From the NCBI GenBank assembly GCA_963819685.1, contig CAWFXI010000010.1, positions 272,511 to 336,510 on the forward strand: a DNA stretch of 64,000 bases. Direction: 5' to 3'. Made by a program: the position numbers and the translations under genes. The notes beneath the pieces were generated by a model, which had not been told where the DNA came from, ran no database searches, and saw only the letters and a list, made by a program, of their open reading frames with translations. Below are positions 7,082-16,725 of this stretch, one piece after another. Each line of letters begins with the position of its first letter. The first letter of the stretch is position 1. The stretch comes from CAIUGU01 sp963819685. GTDB lineage: Bacteria > Pseudomonadota > Gammaproteobacteria > Steroidobacterales > Steroidobacteraceae.

Positions 7082-10000
7082 GGGGCACCTCCGCTACATC
7101 GCCCTGGCTTTGCTGTCCGGCCGGGTTCACCTGCTTCCTGTCACCCCATGACGCGATCCAGACAAAGAACAGCGGAATGAACAAGGTGGCGACGAAGGTG
7201 GCGAGCAGCATGCCACCGATCACGCCAGTACCGATCGAGTGCCGGCTGGCCGCACCTGCGCCGGTGCTGATGGCCAGCGGTAACACTCCGAGGATGAACG
7301 CGAAAGATGTCATCATGATGGGCCTGAAGCGCAATCGCGCAGCTTCCACGGCCGCGTCCGCATACGACATGCCCTGACTGTGCTTCATCATCGCGAACTC
7401 GACGATCAGAATGGCGTTCTTGGCGGCAAGACCGATCAGTGTGACCATGCCGATCTGAAAGTAGATGTCATTCTCGAGACCCCGAAGTGCAACGGCAGCC
7501 ACAGCGCCGAATACCGCGAACGGCACGGCGAGAATGACGGCCAGCGGCAGTGTCCAGCGTTCGTACTGCGCAGCCAGGATCAGGAACACCATCAGCACGG
7601 CGAGCAGGAATACCCCGGTGGACGAGGCGCCCACTGCCCTTTCCTGGTAAGACGCCCCGGTCCATGCAAGCGTGTAGCCGGCCGGCAAAGTCTCAGCGGC
7701 CACTCGTTCCATTATCTCAAGAGCCTGTCCCGAGCTGTAGCCCGGAGCCGGATTGCCGAGGATCTTCGCCGACGGGAACACATTGAAATGCTCCAGGTTT
7801 TCAGGCCCGGTTTCCTGGTTGATGGTCGCCACCGCCGACAGCGGCACGATCTGGCCTGTAGTGCTGCGGAGAAAGACGTTGCGGATGTCATCCGCGTGAT
7901 CGCGGAATTCCGATTCCGACTGCAGCAGCACGCGGAATACGCGACCGAGCTTGTTGAAGTCGTTGACGTAGAGCGCCCCGAAAGTACTCTGCAGCGTATC
8001 GAACACTTCATTCACCGGGACACCCAGTGACTTGGCCTTCTCGCGATCCAGGTCGATGCGAATCTGCGGCACATTCGCGCTGAACGTCGTAGACACGCCG
8101 ACCAGCTCCTTGTGCTGAGCGGCCGCCTCGACGAGCTTCTGTGCAGCGGCGGCCAGTTCCTTGCTGCCGCTGCTGTTGCGCGACTGGACGTAGCCTTCAA
8201 AGCCCCCGGTTTCACTCAGACCAGAGATGGGCGGTGGCTCGAACGCGAGCACGAACGCGTCCTTGATCGTGGATCCCACGCCGAAGAAACGACCCACCAA
8301 TGAGGTAGGCGACAAATCCGCGGATTTGCGCTCGTCCCAGTTCTTCATCACGACCCAGACCACGCCGGTATTGGTTCGTGTCGACCCGGTCAGCAGATCC
8401 ATGCCTGCGAGACCAAGGGTGTCCGCGACGGCCGGATCTGTCATGGAATAGCCCATGAGCGTATCGAAAACCTTCTCGGTCCGCGGCAGGGAAGCAGCGT
8501 CCGGCAATATCGGCATCAGGAGAATGTATCCCTGGTCTTCCTTCGGCGCGAGCGCACTCGGCACGAGACGGAACAGGCCCGCCGTCGCGAGCAGCATCAC
8601 GCCGAAAAGCACTACTGCGAGCGTCCTGTGGGTCAGCACGAACCGCACATCATGCGTGTACCGGGCAGTGACGCGCGCGAAGAGCCTGTTGAAGTATTCA
8701 AAAACCACAAAGCGCGTCTTGTGGTGTCCCTTCAGCACAGTTGCGCACAACGCCGGTGTAAGCGTCAGCGCCACGAAACCGGAAATCGTGACCGACACGG
8801 CGATGGTGACGGCGAACTGGCGGTACATCTCGCCGACCAGGCCGCCGAAGAAAGCCACTGGCAGGAACACGGCGCACAGCACGAGGACGATTGCGATCAC
8901 CGGCCCGGTGACTTCCGTCATTGCTTTTTCAGTGGCCTCCTTTGCCGGCAAATTCTCCGTGGTCATGATGCGCTCGACGTTCTCGAGCACGACGATGGCA
9001 TCGTCGACGACAATACCGATGGCGAGCACCATGCCGAACAACGTCAGGATATTGATCGAAAAGCCGAGCAGGTACATCGCTGCCAATGCGCCGATCAACG
9101 AGACAGGCACCGCTGCCATCGGAATCAGCGTGGCCCGCCAGTTCTGCAGGAACAGGAATACCACGCCAAACACGAGCACCATCGCCTCTGCAAGCGTGAT
9201 CAGCACTTCGCGGATGGAGACCCGCACGTACGTGGTCGTATCGTAAGGAACGTGGTAGACGAGGCCTTCTGGAAAAGCCGTCGACAGTTCATTCATGCGG
9301 TTCTTGACGGCTGCAGACACGTCGAGCGCGTTGGCTCCGGACTGCAGGCTGACGCCGATGGCCACCGCCTCCTTGCCGTTGATCTTGGCCACGAAATCAT
9401 TTTCGCGGGACCCGAGCTCGACACGAGCGACGTCCTTGAGCCGCACTACTGCGCCGGAATCAGCCGTACGCAGTACGATTTCGCCGAATTGCTCCGGCTC
9501 GGAAAAGCGCCCCTGGGTCGTCACCGAGAACGTGAAATCGGCAGTGCCCGGTGAAGGTTCGGCTCCCACCCTGCCGGCAGCGAACTGGGAGTTCTGCTCG
9601 CGGATGGCAGCCGCGACATCTGCAGTCGTAAGACCCAGCTGTGCAAGCCTGTCCGGGCGCAGCCAGACGCGAATGGCGTAATCCCTCGCACCAAACAGCT
9701 GCACATTGCCGACGCCCCGGATGCGCTTCAGTTCATCGATCACGTTGAGCAACGTGTAGTTGCTGATGAACAGCGAGTCATACCGTTCGTCCGGCGACTC
9801 CACCGTGAGCACCTGCATCAGCAGGCTCGACGCCTCCAGCACAGTCACGCCCTGGCGCCGCACTTCCTCAGGCAGCAGTGCCTCGGCGGCGCGTACGCGA
9901 TTGTTGACGTTGATGGTTGCGATGTCGGGGTCCGTCCCCACCGCAAACGTAACGATGATCGTCATCGCGCCCGAGCTGGAATTGGACGACGTCATGTAGA

Positions 10001-10229
10001 GCATGTTCTCGACGCCGTTGATCTGCTGCTCGAGCGGCACCGCGACACTGGCAGAAACGGTTTCCGCCGTCGCTCCCGGATAGAAAGCGGACACGGCCAC
10101 CTGCGGCGGCAGAATATCGGGATACTGCGCAACGGGCAGGCTGCGCAATGCGGCCAGACCCGCGATGACGATGAACGCCGAGATGACTCCCGCCAGAATC
10201 GGCCGGGAGATGAAGACGCGCGAGATCAC
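7074..10229 (-). CDS. RND efflux pump inner-membrane subunit, HAE1 (AcrB/MexF) type
   Basis: A full-length 1051-residue proton-driven multidrug pump. It opens MISRVFISRPILAGVISAF, has porter domain motifs PGATAETV and NINGVE-like VPLEQQINGVENM, and the TM4 proton-relay region GMVLAIGIVVDDAIVVLENVER with the two essential aspartates. The C-terminal half repeats the architecture and ends GMLLATFVATLFIPLFFVW. It lies between an adaptor and an outer-membrane factor with four- and eight-base overlaps, so the three would assemble a tripartite pump. Substrates cannot be read from the sequence. Unlike the second RND gene in the window, this one is unbroken. Confidence 0.95.
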   Translation of the reverse strand: MISRVFISRPILAGVISAFIVIAGLAALRSLPVAQYPDILPPQVAVSAFYPGATAETVSASVAVPLEQQINGVENMLYMTSSNSSSGAMTIIVTFAVGTDPDIATINVNNRVRAAEALLPEEVRRQGVTVLEASSLLMQVLTVESPDERYDSLFISNYTLLNVIDELKRIRGVGNVQLFGARDYAIRVWLRPDRLAQLGLTTADVAAAIREQNSQFAAGRVGAEPSPGTADFTFSVTTQGRFSEPEQFGEIVLRTADSGAVVRLKDVARVELGSRENDFVAKINGKEAVAIGVSLQSGANALDVSAAVKNRMNELSTAFPEGLVYHVPYDTTTYVRVSIREVLITLAEAMVLVFGVVFLFLQNWRATLIPMAAVPVSLIGALAAMYLLGFSINILTLFGMVLAIGIVVDDAIVVLENVERIMTTENLPAKEATEKAMTEVTGPVIAIVLVLCAVFLPVAFFGGLVGEMYRQFAVTIAVSVTISGFVALTLTPALCATVLKGHHKTRFVVFEYFNRLFARVTARYTHDVRFVLTHRTLAVVLFGVMLLATAGLFRLVPSALAPKEDQGYILLMPILPDAASLPRTEKVFDTLMGYSMTDPAVADTLGLAGMDLLTGSTRTNTGVVWVVMKNWDERKSADLSPTSLVGRFFGVGSTIKDAFVLAFEPPPISGLSETGGFEGYVQSRNSSGSKELAAAAQKLVEAAAQHKELVGVSTTFSANVPQIRIDLDREKAKSLGVPVNEVFDTLQSTFGALYVNDFNKLGRVFRVLLQSESEFRDHADDIRNVFLRSTTGQIVPLSAVATINQETGPENLEHFNVFPSAKILGNPAPGYSSGQALEIMERVAAETLPAGYTLAWTGASYQERAVGASSTGVFLLAVLMVFLILAAQYERWTLPLAVILAVPFAVFGAVAAVALRGLENDIYFQIGMVTLIGLAAKNAILIVEFAMMKHSQGMSYADAAVEAARLRFRPIMMTSFAFILGVLPLAISTGAGAASRHSIGTGVIGGMLLATFVATLFIPLFFVWIASWGDRKQVNPAGQQSQGDVAEVPHV

Positions 10230-11410
10230 GCTGCATCCTTCGCCGGGGCCTTCCGGACGTCGGCGTCGCGCGCCGCGGGTGTGGGAGGCACAGCGGTAAC
10301 GGGCGCACCGGGCGCAACCTTCATGACGCCTTCAACGATGTAGCGTTCACCCGCGGCGAGGCCCCCGGTGATCACGACAAGTTCTTCAACACCCCGACCC
10401 GTCTGCACGGGACGAAAGTTGGCAGTGTCGTTGTCGCCGATGACCCATACGAATGCTCCCTGAGCACTCATCATCACGGCCTTGCGCGGAATAGCGACGA
10501 CGTCCGCGAGCGCAACCCCTTCGACACGAACTCGTATGAACTGCCCAGGGATGAGCACAGCCTGCTTGTTTGGCAGTACGGCGCGCACCAGGACGGTTCC
10601 CGATGCCCGCTCGACTGCGGTGTCGACGAACGTAACGGGCGCCGATTCGGGGTATTCGCCCGAAGCCAGTAATAACCTGGCAACGACGTGCTCACGCGTC
10701 TCTGCATCCGCGAGCCGCGACCGCAGCAGTACAGCTTCCTCTTCCGGGACCGAGAACTCGACGTAAAGGGGATCCACCTGCACCATGCGGGTCAACAGAC
10801 TCGAGTCAGTGCCCGCCTGCACGAGACTGCCCTGCGAGCGCAGTTCACGGCTCGTAAGTCCTGTGATGGGTGCACGGACCTGCGTGTAATCCAGATCGAG
10901 TTCGGCAGTCTTGAGGCGCGCCTCGGCTGCCATCACGTGTGCGGCTGCAACTTCGAAAGCCGATACTGCTTCATCGCGCTGCCGCTGACTGACCGCGTTT
11001 TTTTCGTACAGCGGGACCAGCCTGTCACGCGTACGCTTCGCTTCGTCGAAGGTCGCACGCTGTACTGCCAGTTCACCTCGTGCCTGGTCGACGGCGGCCC
11101 GATAGGGTGCGGGATCAATCTCGAACAGCACCTGCCCGGCGCGCACTGCGCTGCCTTCTTCATAGCTTCGCCGCAGGACGATGCCGCCGACACGCGCGCG
11201 CACCTCCACTTCGCGTGAGCCGGCCGTACGCGCCGTATAAGTCAGCGTCAGCGGTAACGCTGCACTCTGCGCCGTTTCAACAGCCACTTCCGGCTTCGGC
11301 ATTCCTCCGGCGGGCTGCGCAGCACCACCGCATGCCGATATCAGGAAGCCTGTGGCCACCAGCGTGGCGAGGGGGAGAACAGCTGAGAAACGCGGGATCT
11401 TGTGGGACAT
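10226..11410 (-). CDS. RND efflux periplasmic adaptor (AcrA/MexE type) lipoprotein
   Basis: A membrane-fusion protein of 394 residues from the ATG at 11408-11410. The signal peptide carries the lipobox LISACG. Next come the lipoyl-like strands (YTARTAGSREVEVRARVGGIV, then YEEGSAVRAGQVLFEIDP), a coiled-coil hairpin, and beta-barrel and membrane-proximal domains ending in KVAPGAPVTAVPP. It bridges the RND pump and the outer-membrane factor. A longer frame upstream runs into the tetR 3' end and was not used, because the chosen ATG gives a proper lipoprotein signal. The tetR stop is 10 bases upstream. Confidence 0.93.
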   Translation of the reverse strand: MSHKIPRFSAVLPLATLVATGFLISACGGAAQPAGGMPKPEVAVETAQSAALPLTLTYTARTAGSREVEVRARVGGIVLRRSYEEGSAVRAGQVLFEIDPAPYRAAVDQARGELAVQRATFDEAKRTRDRLVPLYEKNAVSQRQRDEAVSAFEVAAAHVMAAEARLKTAELDLDYTQVRAPITGLTSRELRSQGSLVQAGTDSSLLTRMVQVDPLYVEFSVPEEEAVLLRSRLADAETREHVVARLLLASGEYPESAPVTFVDTAVERASGTVLVRAVLPNKQAVLIPGQFIRVRVEGVALADVVAIPRKAVMMSAQGAFVWVIGDNDTANFRPVQTGRGVEELVVITGGLAAGERYIVEGVMKVAPGAPVTAVPPTPAARDADVRKAPAKDAA

Positions 11411-11420
11411 GGGAACACCT

Positions 11421-12020
11421 TCAGAGTCCTTCCTGTACAACACCGGAATGAGGCTGCGGGTTGCAGCATTCGTCGGCGAGATGGAGCAGTGCATGGATCA
11501 CCGCATCGCGCTGTTCCGCTGTAAAAGGGGAAATACGCAGCGCTTCGCGCAACAATAGTCCGTCGATCGCCAGCGACACGATGGCCTTGCGCTCGAACGA
11601 ACCCTGCCAGGACGCAAGCTCGGCGGTGTAATCGATCAGCGACGTCCGGAACATGGCGACCAGCTCCGGACTGTTGGCCGCCGCAGTCAGAATGGCGGCG
11701 GCCTGGCAGGGCTGCGAATCGGGACGGCAAAGGAGGCCCAGTACGCTCGCTTTCAGATCCGCCGACGGTTCGTCGGGTAAGCGTTCGCGCGCTTCCCGTC
11801 GTCCGGATTCAAACGACCGCAGGTAGCGCTCGCCCATCGCCAGCAACAGGGCTTCCTTCGTTGGAAAGTGATAGAGCAACCCGCCCTTGCTGACGCCAGC
11901 CGCCTGCGCGACCTGTTCGAGCGTGAAATTGCCGGCGCCCAGTTCAGTCGAGAGCTGACCCACCGCATCGAGAATGCGATCGCGAGGTTGGAACAGCGGG
12001 GGTTGCGGCTGGCTGGACAT
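11421..12020 (-). CDS. TetR-family transcriptional regulator of the RND operon
   Basis: A 199-residue TetR-type repressor. The N-terminal helix-turn-helix is visible as GNFTLEQVAQAAGVSKGGLLYHFPTKEALL around residues 29-58. The C-terminal ligand domain resembles the TetR_C group found in AcrR-like regulators with a long final helix pair. It is the first gene of the efflux operon and co-oriented with it, so it probably represses itself and the pump. An inverted repeat sits inside its promoter at 12052-12067. The ATG at 12018-12020 was chosen; a TTG 12 bases upstream is possible. Confidence 0.9.
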   Translation of the reverse strand: MSSQPQPPLFQPRDRILDAVGQLSTELGAGNFTLEQVAQAAGVSKGGLLYHFPTKEALLLAMGERYLRSFESGRREARERLPDEPSADLKASVLGLLCRPDSQPCQAAAILTAAANSPELVAMFRTSLIDYTAELASWQGSFERKAIVSLAIDGLLLREALRISPFTAEQRDAVIHALLHLADECCNPQPHSGVVQEGL

Positions 12021-12047
12021 GAACGCGACCAAGTAAGTAGGAGGCGA

Positions 12048-12075
12048 AGTCTACCGTCCAGCCGGTATAGTTCAA
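12048..12075 (-). promoter_or_regulatory. Promoter with embedded operator of the tetR-RND operon
   Basis: On the minus strand a -35-like TTGAAC (12070-12075) and a -10-like TAGACT (12048-12053) are 16 bases apart. The inverted repeat TACCG-6-CGGTA at 12052-12067 fills the spacer, the expected place for a TetR dimer to block RNA polymerase. Both boxes and the repeat are read directly; the regulation is inferred. Confidence 0.45.
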
Positions 12076-12228
12076 GTGAATTTTGATGCGACGCACATGC
12101 GATTTGGTTCGGTGATCTCGATTTTCATCGACGAACTACGGATGCTGGAAACACCAGCTGCCACCAGGGAAATGACGTTGCTTGCCTTTGAATTCGCCAA
12201 GACCATTAACAAAATGTTTACTTTTTAA
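12076..12228 (+). CDS. Possible 50-residue small protein divergent from tetR
   Basis: A GTG-started frame in an otherwise gene-free gap of about 280 bases. The product begins VNFDATHMRFGSVISIFIDEL and ends EFAKTINKMFTF. Its amino-acid mix is balanced and unlike the Arg/Pro-rich spurious frames typical of this DNA. It starts on the opposite side of the tetR promoter. No ribosome-binding site is obvious and no family is recognised, so it may be chance. Confidence 0.25.
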   Translation: MNFDATHMRFGSVISIFIDELRMLETPAATREMTLLAFEFAKTINKMFTF

Positions 12229-12300
12229 GAAATCGCGCCACCTCGATGTCTATGAATGGTCGCGCTTCAGTCAAATGTTGCAATGCCACATTTATTAAGG

Positions 12301-13500
12301 CTATTCCGCACGCAGCGCATTGACGGGCTCGAGCCTTGCGGCATGAGCAGCCGGGAGGATCCCGGCCAGCAAACCGATCAGGACTGCGAGCACTTCTGCG
12401 AGAAAAATGTAGCCTGGCGCGTAACTGACGGGTAACGCAGGCACGGCGAAATCGAGCAGACCTGCAATCGCCAGCCCCGCACCCAGTCCCAGCACGCCCC
12501 CCACTGCCGACAGGAACATCGCCTCCATCAGGAACAACGACAGCACCTGTCGCTTCTCGGCACCCAGAGCTCGCAACAGGCCGATTTCGGCGGTTCGCTC
12601 CCGCACGCCGATGATCATGATCGTGAAAATGCCAACCCCGCCCACCAGCAGCGAAATGCTGCCGAGGGCTGCTACTGCGAAAGTAAGCACCGACAGCACG
12701 GACCCAAGGGAGTCCAGCATCTGTTGTTGCGTGGTGATCGTGAAGTCTTCTGTCCGGTGTCTTGCGGTCAGGATGCGCTTGATCGAATCGACCACTTCCT
12801 GCACGGGCGCACCTTCAGCGTAGAAGACCTGTGCTTCGACCAGACTGGCTCGATTGAACATCGCAAGGCCGGAAGCAGCCGGAATATAGGCGGTGTCATC
12901 CAGATCGAATCCCAGCGTCATGCCCTTGGGTTGCATCACACCGACGATGCGGAACCGTTGGCCGCCGATGCGAACCGTTTGGCCTAGCGCGGCGCTCCCG
13001 CTGAAGAGTTCGCTGTACATGCGTGCCCCGAGTACCACCATGGCTCGCGGCGCGCGGGGATCGTCCTCGGGCAGAAACGTGCCTTGCTCCACTGCAAGGC
13101 GAAGTGCTTCCGCGAACCTCGGTCCCACACCGTAGACCATCGTGCGCCGCTTGCGTCCGCCATACTCCACTTCTGCATTGCCCTGAACGGTAGGATTGGC
13201 TGCGATGACGTAGGGCACCCGACGCAATGCTTCGACATCGTCGACAGTCAGTGGGCGAACCGAATTGATCGCTCCCAGCGAGCCGCCCAGCGTCTGCGTC
13301 TTTCCGGGATTGACGCTGATGATGTTCGTGCCGAACTGCGTGAATTCCGACAGCACGAAACGATGCACCCCCTCGCCGATGGAAGTCAGCAGCACGACCG
13401 CCGTCACGCCGATTGCAATCCCGAGCGCAGTGAGCGCCGCGCGCAGCCGATGAGACACCACCGAACTCGCTGTCAGCCTGAGCAGGTCGGCGGTGCGCAT
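12301..13500 (-). CDS. MacB/FtsX-type ABC transporter permease (second of two)
   Basis: A 399-residue permease: one TM at the N-terminus (ALTALGIAIGVTAVVLLTSIGEGV), a large periplasmic MacB_PCD domain (about 45-240), then three TMs in the FtsX domain including GVGIFTIMIIGVRERTAEIGLLRALGA and the C-terminal LLAGILPAAHAARLEPVNALRAE. This is the layout of MacB-like mechanotransmission exporters and LolC/E relatives. It is the last gene of a four-gene operon; its start codon overlaps the preceding permease stop by one base (TAATG). The two permeases probably form a heterodimer. Confidence 0.9.
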   Translation of the reverse strand: MRTADLLRLTASSVVSHRLRAALTALGIAIGVTAVVLLTSIGEGVHRFVLSEFTQFGTNIISVNPGKTQTLGGSLGAINSVRPLTVDDVEALRRVPYVIAANPTVQGNAEVEYGGRKRRTMVYGVGPRFAEALRLAVEQGTFLPEDDPRAPRAMVVLGARMYSELFSGSAALGQTVRIGGQRFRIVGVMQPKGMTLGFDLDDTAYIPAASGLAMFNRASLVEAQVFYAEGAPVQEVVDSIKRILTARHRTEDFTITTQQQMLDSLGSVLSVLTFAVAALGSISLLVGGVGIFTIMIIGVRERTAEIGLLRALGAEKRQVLSLFLMEAMFLSAVGGVLGLGAGLAIAGLLDFAVPALPVSYAPGYIFLAEVLAVLIGLLAGILPAAHAARLEPVNALRAE

Positions 13501-14711
13501 TATCTCCGTCCTGACAGGGCTTCCACGGGATCAAGTCGCGCAGCCCGGCGGGCCGGCAACATGCCAAACACGATGCCACTGGCCAGGGCCGTCATGACGG
13601 CCAGGATATACGCCCACCAGGGTGCCCCCATCGGCAGCACGGGATAGAGCTTCCGCACAAGCCAGCTTGCGCCCTGCCCGACTGCAATGCCTGCAAGGGC
13701 TCCGGCGAAAGACAGCAGAATCGCTTCGGCCAGAAACAGCGAGAGCACTTGCCGGCGCGTCGCACCGATGGCCTTGAGCAGGCCGACTTCAGCGGTCCGC
13801 TGGCTCACAGCCACGAGCATCACGTTCATGACCAGAATGCCCGCAACGGCCAGGCTGATCGATGCAATGCCGGCAAGCGTCAGCGTCAACGCCGTGAAAA
13901 TGCGATCAAAGGTCGCGAGCAGCGCGTCCTGGGTAATCACCGTGATGTCTTCCTCATTCTGGTGACGTGTCTTGATCGTAGCCAGCACCTGATCGCGGAC
14001 TCTCGCCATGGATTCACGATTGCGGGTCTGTACCAGTACACGGAGCAACGATTCGGAATTGAACAGCGCCTGCCCGGCGCTGACGGGGACGATCACCAGT
14101 TCCTGGGTATCGAAGCCGCTCGCGCGTCCCTGGTCCGCCAGCACGCCAATGACCCGGAAACGCCGCTCGCCGATACGCAAGGACTCACCGATCACGGGTC
14201 CATCACCGAACAGTTCGCGACGCACCTTGGCGCCAATGACACAGATGGCGCGATCGAGGCCGAATTCATTGGCCGGCAGGAACTGGCCTTCGGCAATCCG
14301 CGTTCCCTGCACCGCCATGTAGTCGGCAGTTGCCCCGAGTACGGGGACTTCGCGCTCCCGCCCTCGCGCCGAAATGGGCGCCGACCCCACGATCAGCGGT
14401 ACCACCCTTTCCACTTCGGGAATCGCCAGCAATGACTGCGCATCCGCCAGCGTCAGGTCTCGCGGCGTCTCGCCGCTGAGCAGACCGGGCTGGATGCCTG
14501 CCGTTTCCGAACGACCCGGAATGATGATGATCAGGCGGGTACCAAGGACCTGGAACTCGCCGGCAACATAGCGACGTGCTGCTTCACCCAGCCCGGTCAG
14601 GACGATGACCGCTGCAACGCCAATTCCCATCGCAAGCAGCAGCATCGAGCTGCGCACGCGGGCGCGCAGAATGGAATCGGTTGCCAGCTTCAGGAGGTCG
14701 CGAAGGCTCAT
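13500..14711 (-). CDS. MacB/FtsX-type ABC transporter permease (first of two)
   Basis: A 403-residue paralogue of the neighbouring permease with the same order: N-terminal TM (SSMLLLAMGIGVAAVIVLTGLGEAARRYV), periplasmic MacB_PCD domain, then FtsX TMs with SQRTAEVGLLKAIGATRRQVLSLFLAEA and the closing MLPARRAARLDPVEALSGRR. It overlaps the ATPase gene by four bases. Together with the ATPase and adaptor it would move a substrate from the periplasm or inner-membrane leaflet towards an outer-membrane channel, which is not encoded here. Confidence 0.9.
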   Translation of the reverse strand: MSLRDLLKLATDSILRARVRSSMLLLAMGIGVAAVIVLTGLGEAARRYVAGEFQVLGTRLIIIIPGRSETAGIQPGLLSGETPRDLTLADAQSLLAIPEVERVVPLIVGSAPISARGREREVPVLGATADYMAVQGTRIAEGQFLPANEFGLDRAICVIGAKVRRELFGDGPVIGESLRIGERRFRVIGVLADQGRASGFDTQELVIVPVSAGQALFNSESLLRVLVQTRNRESMARVRDQVLATIKTRHQNEEDITVITQDALLATFDRIFTALTLTLAGIASISLAVAGILVMNVMLVAVSQRTAEVGLLKAIGATRRQVLSLFLAEAILLSFAGALAGIAVGQGASWLVRKLYPVLPMGAPWWAYILAVMTALASGIVFGMLPARRAARLDPVEALSGRR

Positions 14712-15394
14712 GACGCGCGAGGACCACTGAAGTCTTCGACGACCTTGCCATCCCGCATGCGAATGTGACGTCGGGAGCGATCCCCGACTTCCATATCGTG
14801 CGTCACGACGATCAACGTGATGCCCCTGGCATTCAGTTGCTCGATCGCCTGCAACACTTCTGCACCCGAAGCATGATCAAGGTTGCCGGTCGGCTCATCC
14901 GCGAGCAGCACCGTCGGTTGCATCACCATGGCACGAGCGATGGCAACGCGTTGCCGCTGGCCGCCGGACAGCTGGTCGGGGCGATGATGGCTCCGGTCAG
15001 CGAGACTGAGATCCTTGAGCAGTTGCGTGACTTTCGGCCGGCGTTCCGCCGGAGAAGCTCCTGCCAGCACCAGGGGCAGCTCAACGTTCTCGAAAGCTGT
15101 CAGCCGCGCAACCAGATGAAAAGACTGAAAGATGAAGCCAATGCGGCGTGCCCGCGTGTGCGCCAGCTCGTCGTCATTGAGCGTGGTGGTCTCGCGGCCA
15201 TCGAGTACATAGTTGCCACTGGTAGGGCGATCCAGCAGGCCGATCACATTGAGGAGAGTGGATTTTCCCGAGCCGGAGGGGCCCATGATCGACACGTAGT
15301 CGCCAGAATCGATGGTCAGCGACACGCCATCGAGCGCGCGCACTTCCTGGTCGCCGACCTGGAAATGACGCCTTACCTGATCAAGCCTGATCAT
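14708..15394 (-). CDS. MacB/LolD-type ABC transporter ATP-binding protein
   Basis: A 228-residue ATPase with Walker A GPSGSGKST, Q-loop IFQSFHLVARLTAFENVELPL, signature LSGGQRQRVAIARA, Walker B VLLADEPTGNLD and the switch histidine in VVTHDMEVGDRSRR. These features place it in the LolD/MacB/FtsE group. Its start overlaps the adaptor stop by four bases and its stop overlaps the first permease by four, so subunits are likely made in step. Confidence 0.93.
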   Translation of the reverse strand: MIRLDQVRRHFQVGDQEVRALDGVSLTIDSGDYVSIMGPSGSGKSTLLNVIGLLDRPTSGNYVLDGRETTTLNDDELAHTRARRIGFIFQSFHLVARLTAFENVELPLVLAGASPAERRPKVTQLLKDLSLADRSHHRPDQLSGGQRQRVAIARAMVMQPTVLLADEPTGNLDHASGAEVLQAIEQLNARGITLIVVTHDMEVGDRSRRHIRMRDGKVVEDFSGPRAS

Positions 15395-16551
15395 GATGCC
15401 GGTTTGGCAGTCTGCGAAGATCCCGCACGGGCAGCCACACCATCGGCGAGATTGTCGCGGTCGATCGACGTCACCACCTCATCGCCCTCTTGCAGGCCGG
15501 AAGCAATTTCCGTGAACTCCCAGTTGCTCAATCCTGTCGTCACTTCACGAAGCGACACCCGCCCGGCTGCCGCATCGAATACGTAGACGCGCCGCCCTTC
15601 AAGCACTGCACGGGTAGGCACCCTGAGCACGTCGGCGCGTTCATCCAGGATGACCTCGACATCCGCACTGTATCCCGGCAGCAACCTGCGATCGTCGCGG
15701 ACATCCAGCTCGGCCTCGATCTCTACCGTTCTGGCCTGCTTCTCCACTTCCAGCACGTACGGAGCAACGCGCCGTACATGGGCAGGAAAGCGCTGGTCGC
15801 GGAAAGCGTCCAGTGTCACGCGGGCGGGCATGCCTTCGCGGATGCGGGGCGCATCGACTTCATCGATGGGTGCCGTAATGTAGATGCAACTCGTGTCGAC
15901 GACGTCGATGGCTGGCGGCGTGGCGATCCCTACGGGCGACGGCGTGACGAACTCTCCCAGCTCGCCATTGATCTCGGCGACCACCCCATCGAAAGGGGCC
16001 CGCAACCGGGAACGGTCCAGTGCCGCGCGCGCTGCGTCGACCCGCGAGCGCGATACGAGAGTGGTCTGATTGGCCGCACGGCAGGCGGCTTCACGGCTTT
16101 CGGCCTGGCCCATGCTGCTTTCGGCCGTATCGACCGCGATCAGTTTGCGATCCAGCATCGATGCGTTGCGATTGGCCTCACGGCGCGCCACCTCTGCCGA
16201 CACGCAGGCTTCCTCGGCGCGCGCCTGTGAGGCAACGACATCGCGCTCGGCCAGCGTCAGCTGCGCTCGAGTGTCTTCATTCCAGAGTTCCAGCAGGACC
16301 TGTCCCTGCTTGACGGTGTCGCCCTTCTTGACAGGCAGTTTCGCGATCTGTCCGCCCATCGGCGGTGCCAGCTTGGCGCGCCGGCAGGCTTCAATGGTTC
16401 CTGCCCGAGTGTTGGTCACGGTTTCCGCCACAGCTCCGCGGTCGACACGGACGGTCTCGATCTCAATGGGCTTGGGGCGTGAGGCATAGGCAAACCAGGC
16501 GCCTGCGCCCAGGACGACCGCACCGATGACAATCCATTTGCCGCGTTGCAT
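15391..16551 (-). CDS. HlyD/MacA-type periplasmic adaptor of the ABC exporter
   Basis: A 386-residue membrane-fusion protein anchored by one N-terminal TM (WIVIGAVVLGAGAWFAYAS). It then has lipoyl half-motifs (KLAPPMGGQIAKLPVKKGDTVKQGQVLLEL and RAPFDGVVAEINGELGEFV) on either side of a helical hairpin rich in Ala/Arg/Glu, a beta-barrel, and a C-terminal membrane-proximal part. Unusual are several cysteines in the hairpin (EACVSAE, REAACRAAN). It heads the operon, reading towards the ATPase and permeases, as MacA does for MacB. Confidence 0.9.
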   Translation of the reverse strand: MQRGKWIVIGAVVLGAGAWFAYASRPKPIEIETVRVDRGAVAETVTNTRAGTIEACRRAKLAPPMGGQIAKLPVKKGDTVKQGQVLLELWNEDTRAQLTLAERDVVASQARAEEACVSAEVARREANRNASMLDRKLIAVDTAESSMGQAESREAACRAANQTTLVSRSRVDAARAALDRSRLRAPFDGVVAEINGELGEFVTPSPVGIATPPAIDVVDTSCIYITAPIDEVDAPRIREGMPARVTLDAFRDQRFPAHVRRVAPYVLEVEKQARTVEIEAELDVRDDRRLLPGYSADVEVILDERADVLRVPTRAVLEGRRVYVFDAAAGRVSLREVTTGLSNWEFTEIASGLQEGDEVVTSIDRDNLADGVAARAGSSQTAKPAS

Positions 16552-16587
16552 TAAGTTTCGTACTCCGGAAGCCGCCGTTCATTATTC

Positions 16588-16610
16588 ATTATAGGTGTAC
16601 CTGAATTCAG
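16588..16610 (-). promoter_or_regulatory. -10 box and palindrome upstream of the ABC exporter operon
   Basis: On the minus strand a consensus TATAAT lies at 16588-16593, 36 bases ahead of the adaptor start, and the perfect palindrome CTGAATTCAG lies at 16601-16610, where the spacer would be. No good -35 box is visible, which suggests a regulated promoter. No regulator gene is adjacent. Confidence 0.35.
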
Positions 16611-16725
16611 ACATTGCATGATGCGGCCGCAACGGCGAGAATGCGGCCCGCAATTGCCCCTGCTGCTAATTCTCAGCATACTTTGCAACCCCCCGTAGAC
16701 ATCAGGACGTTAGAAGGATCCCTAT

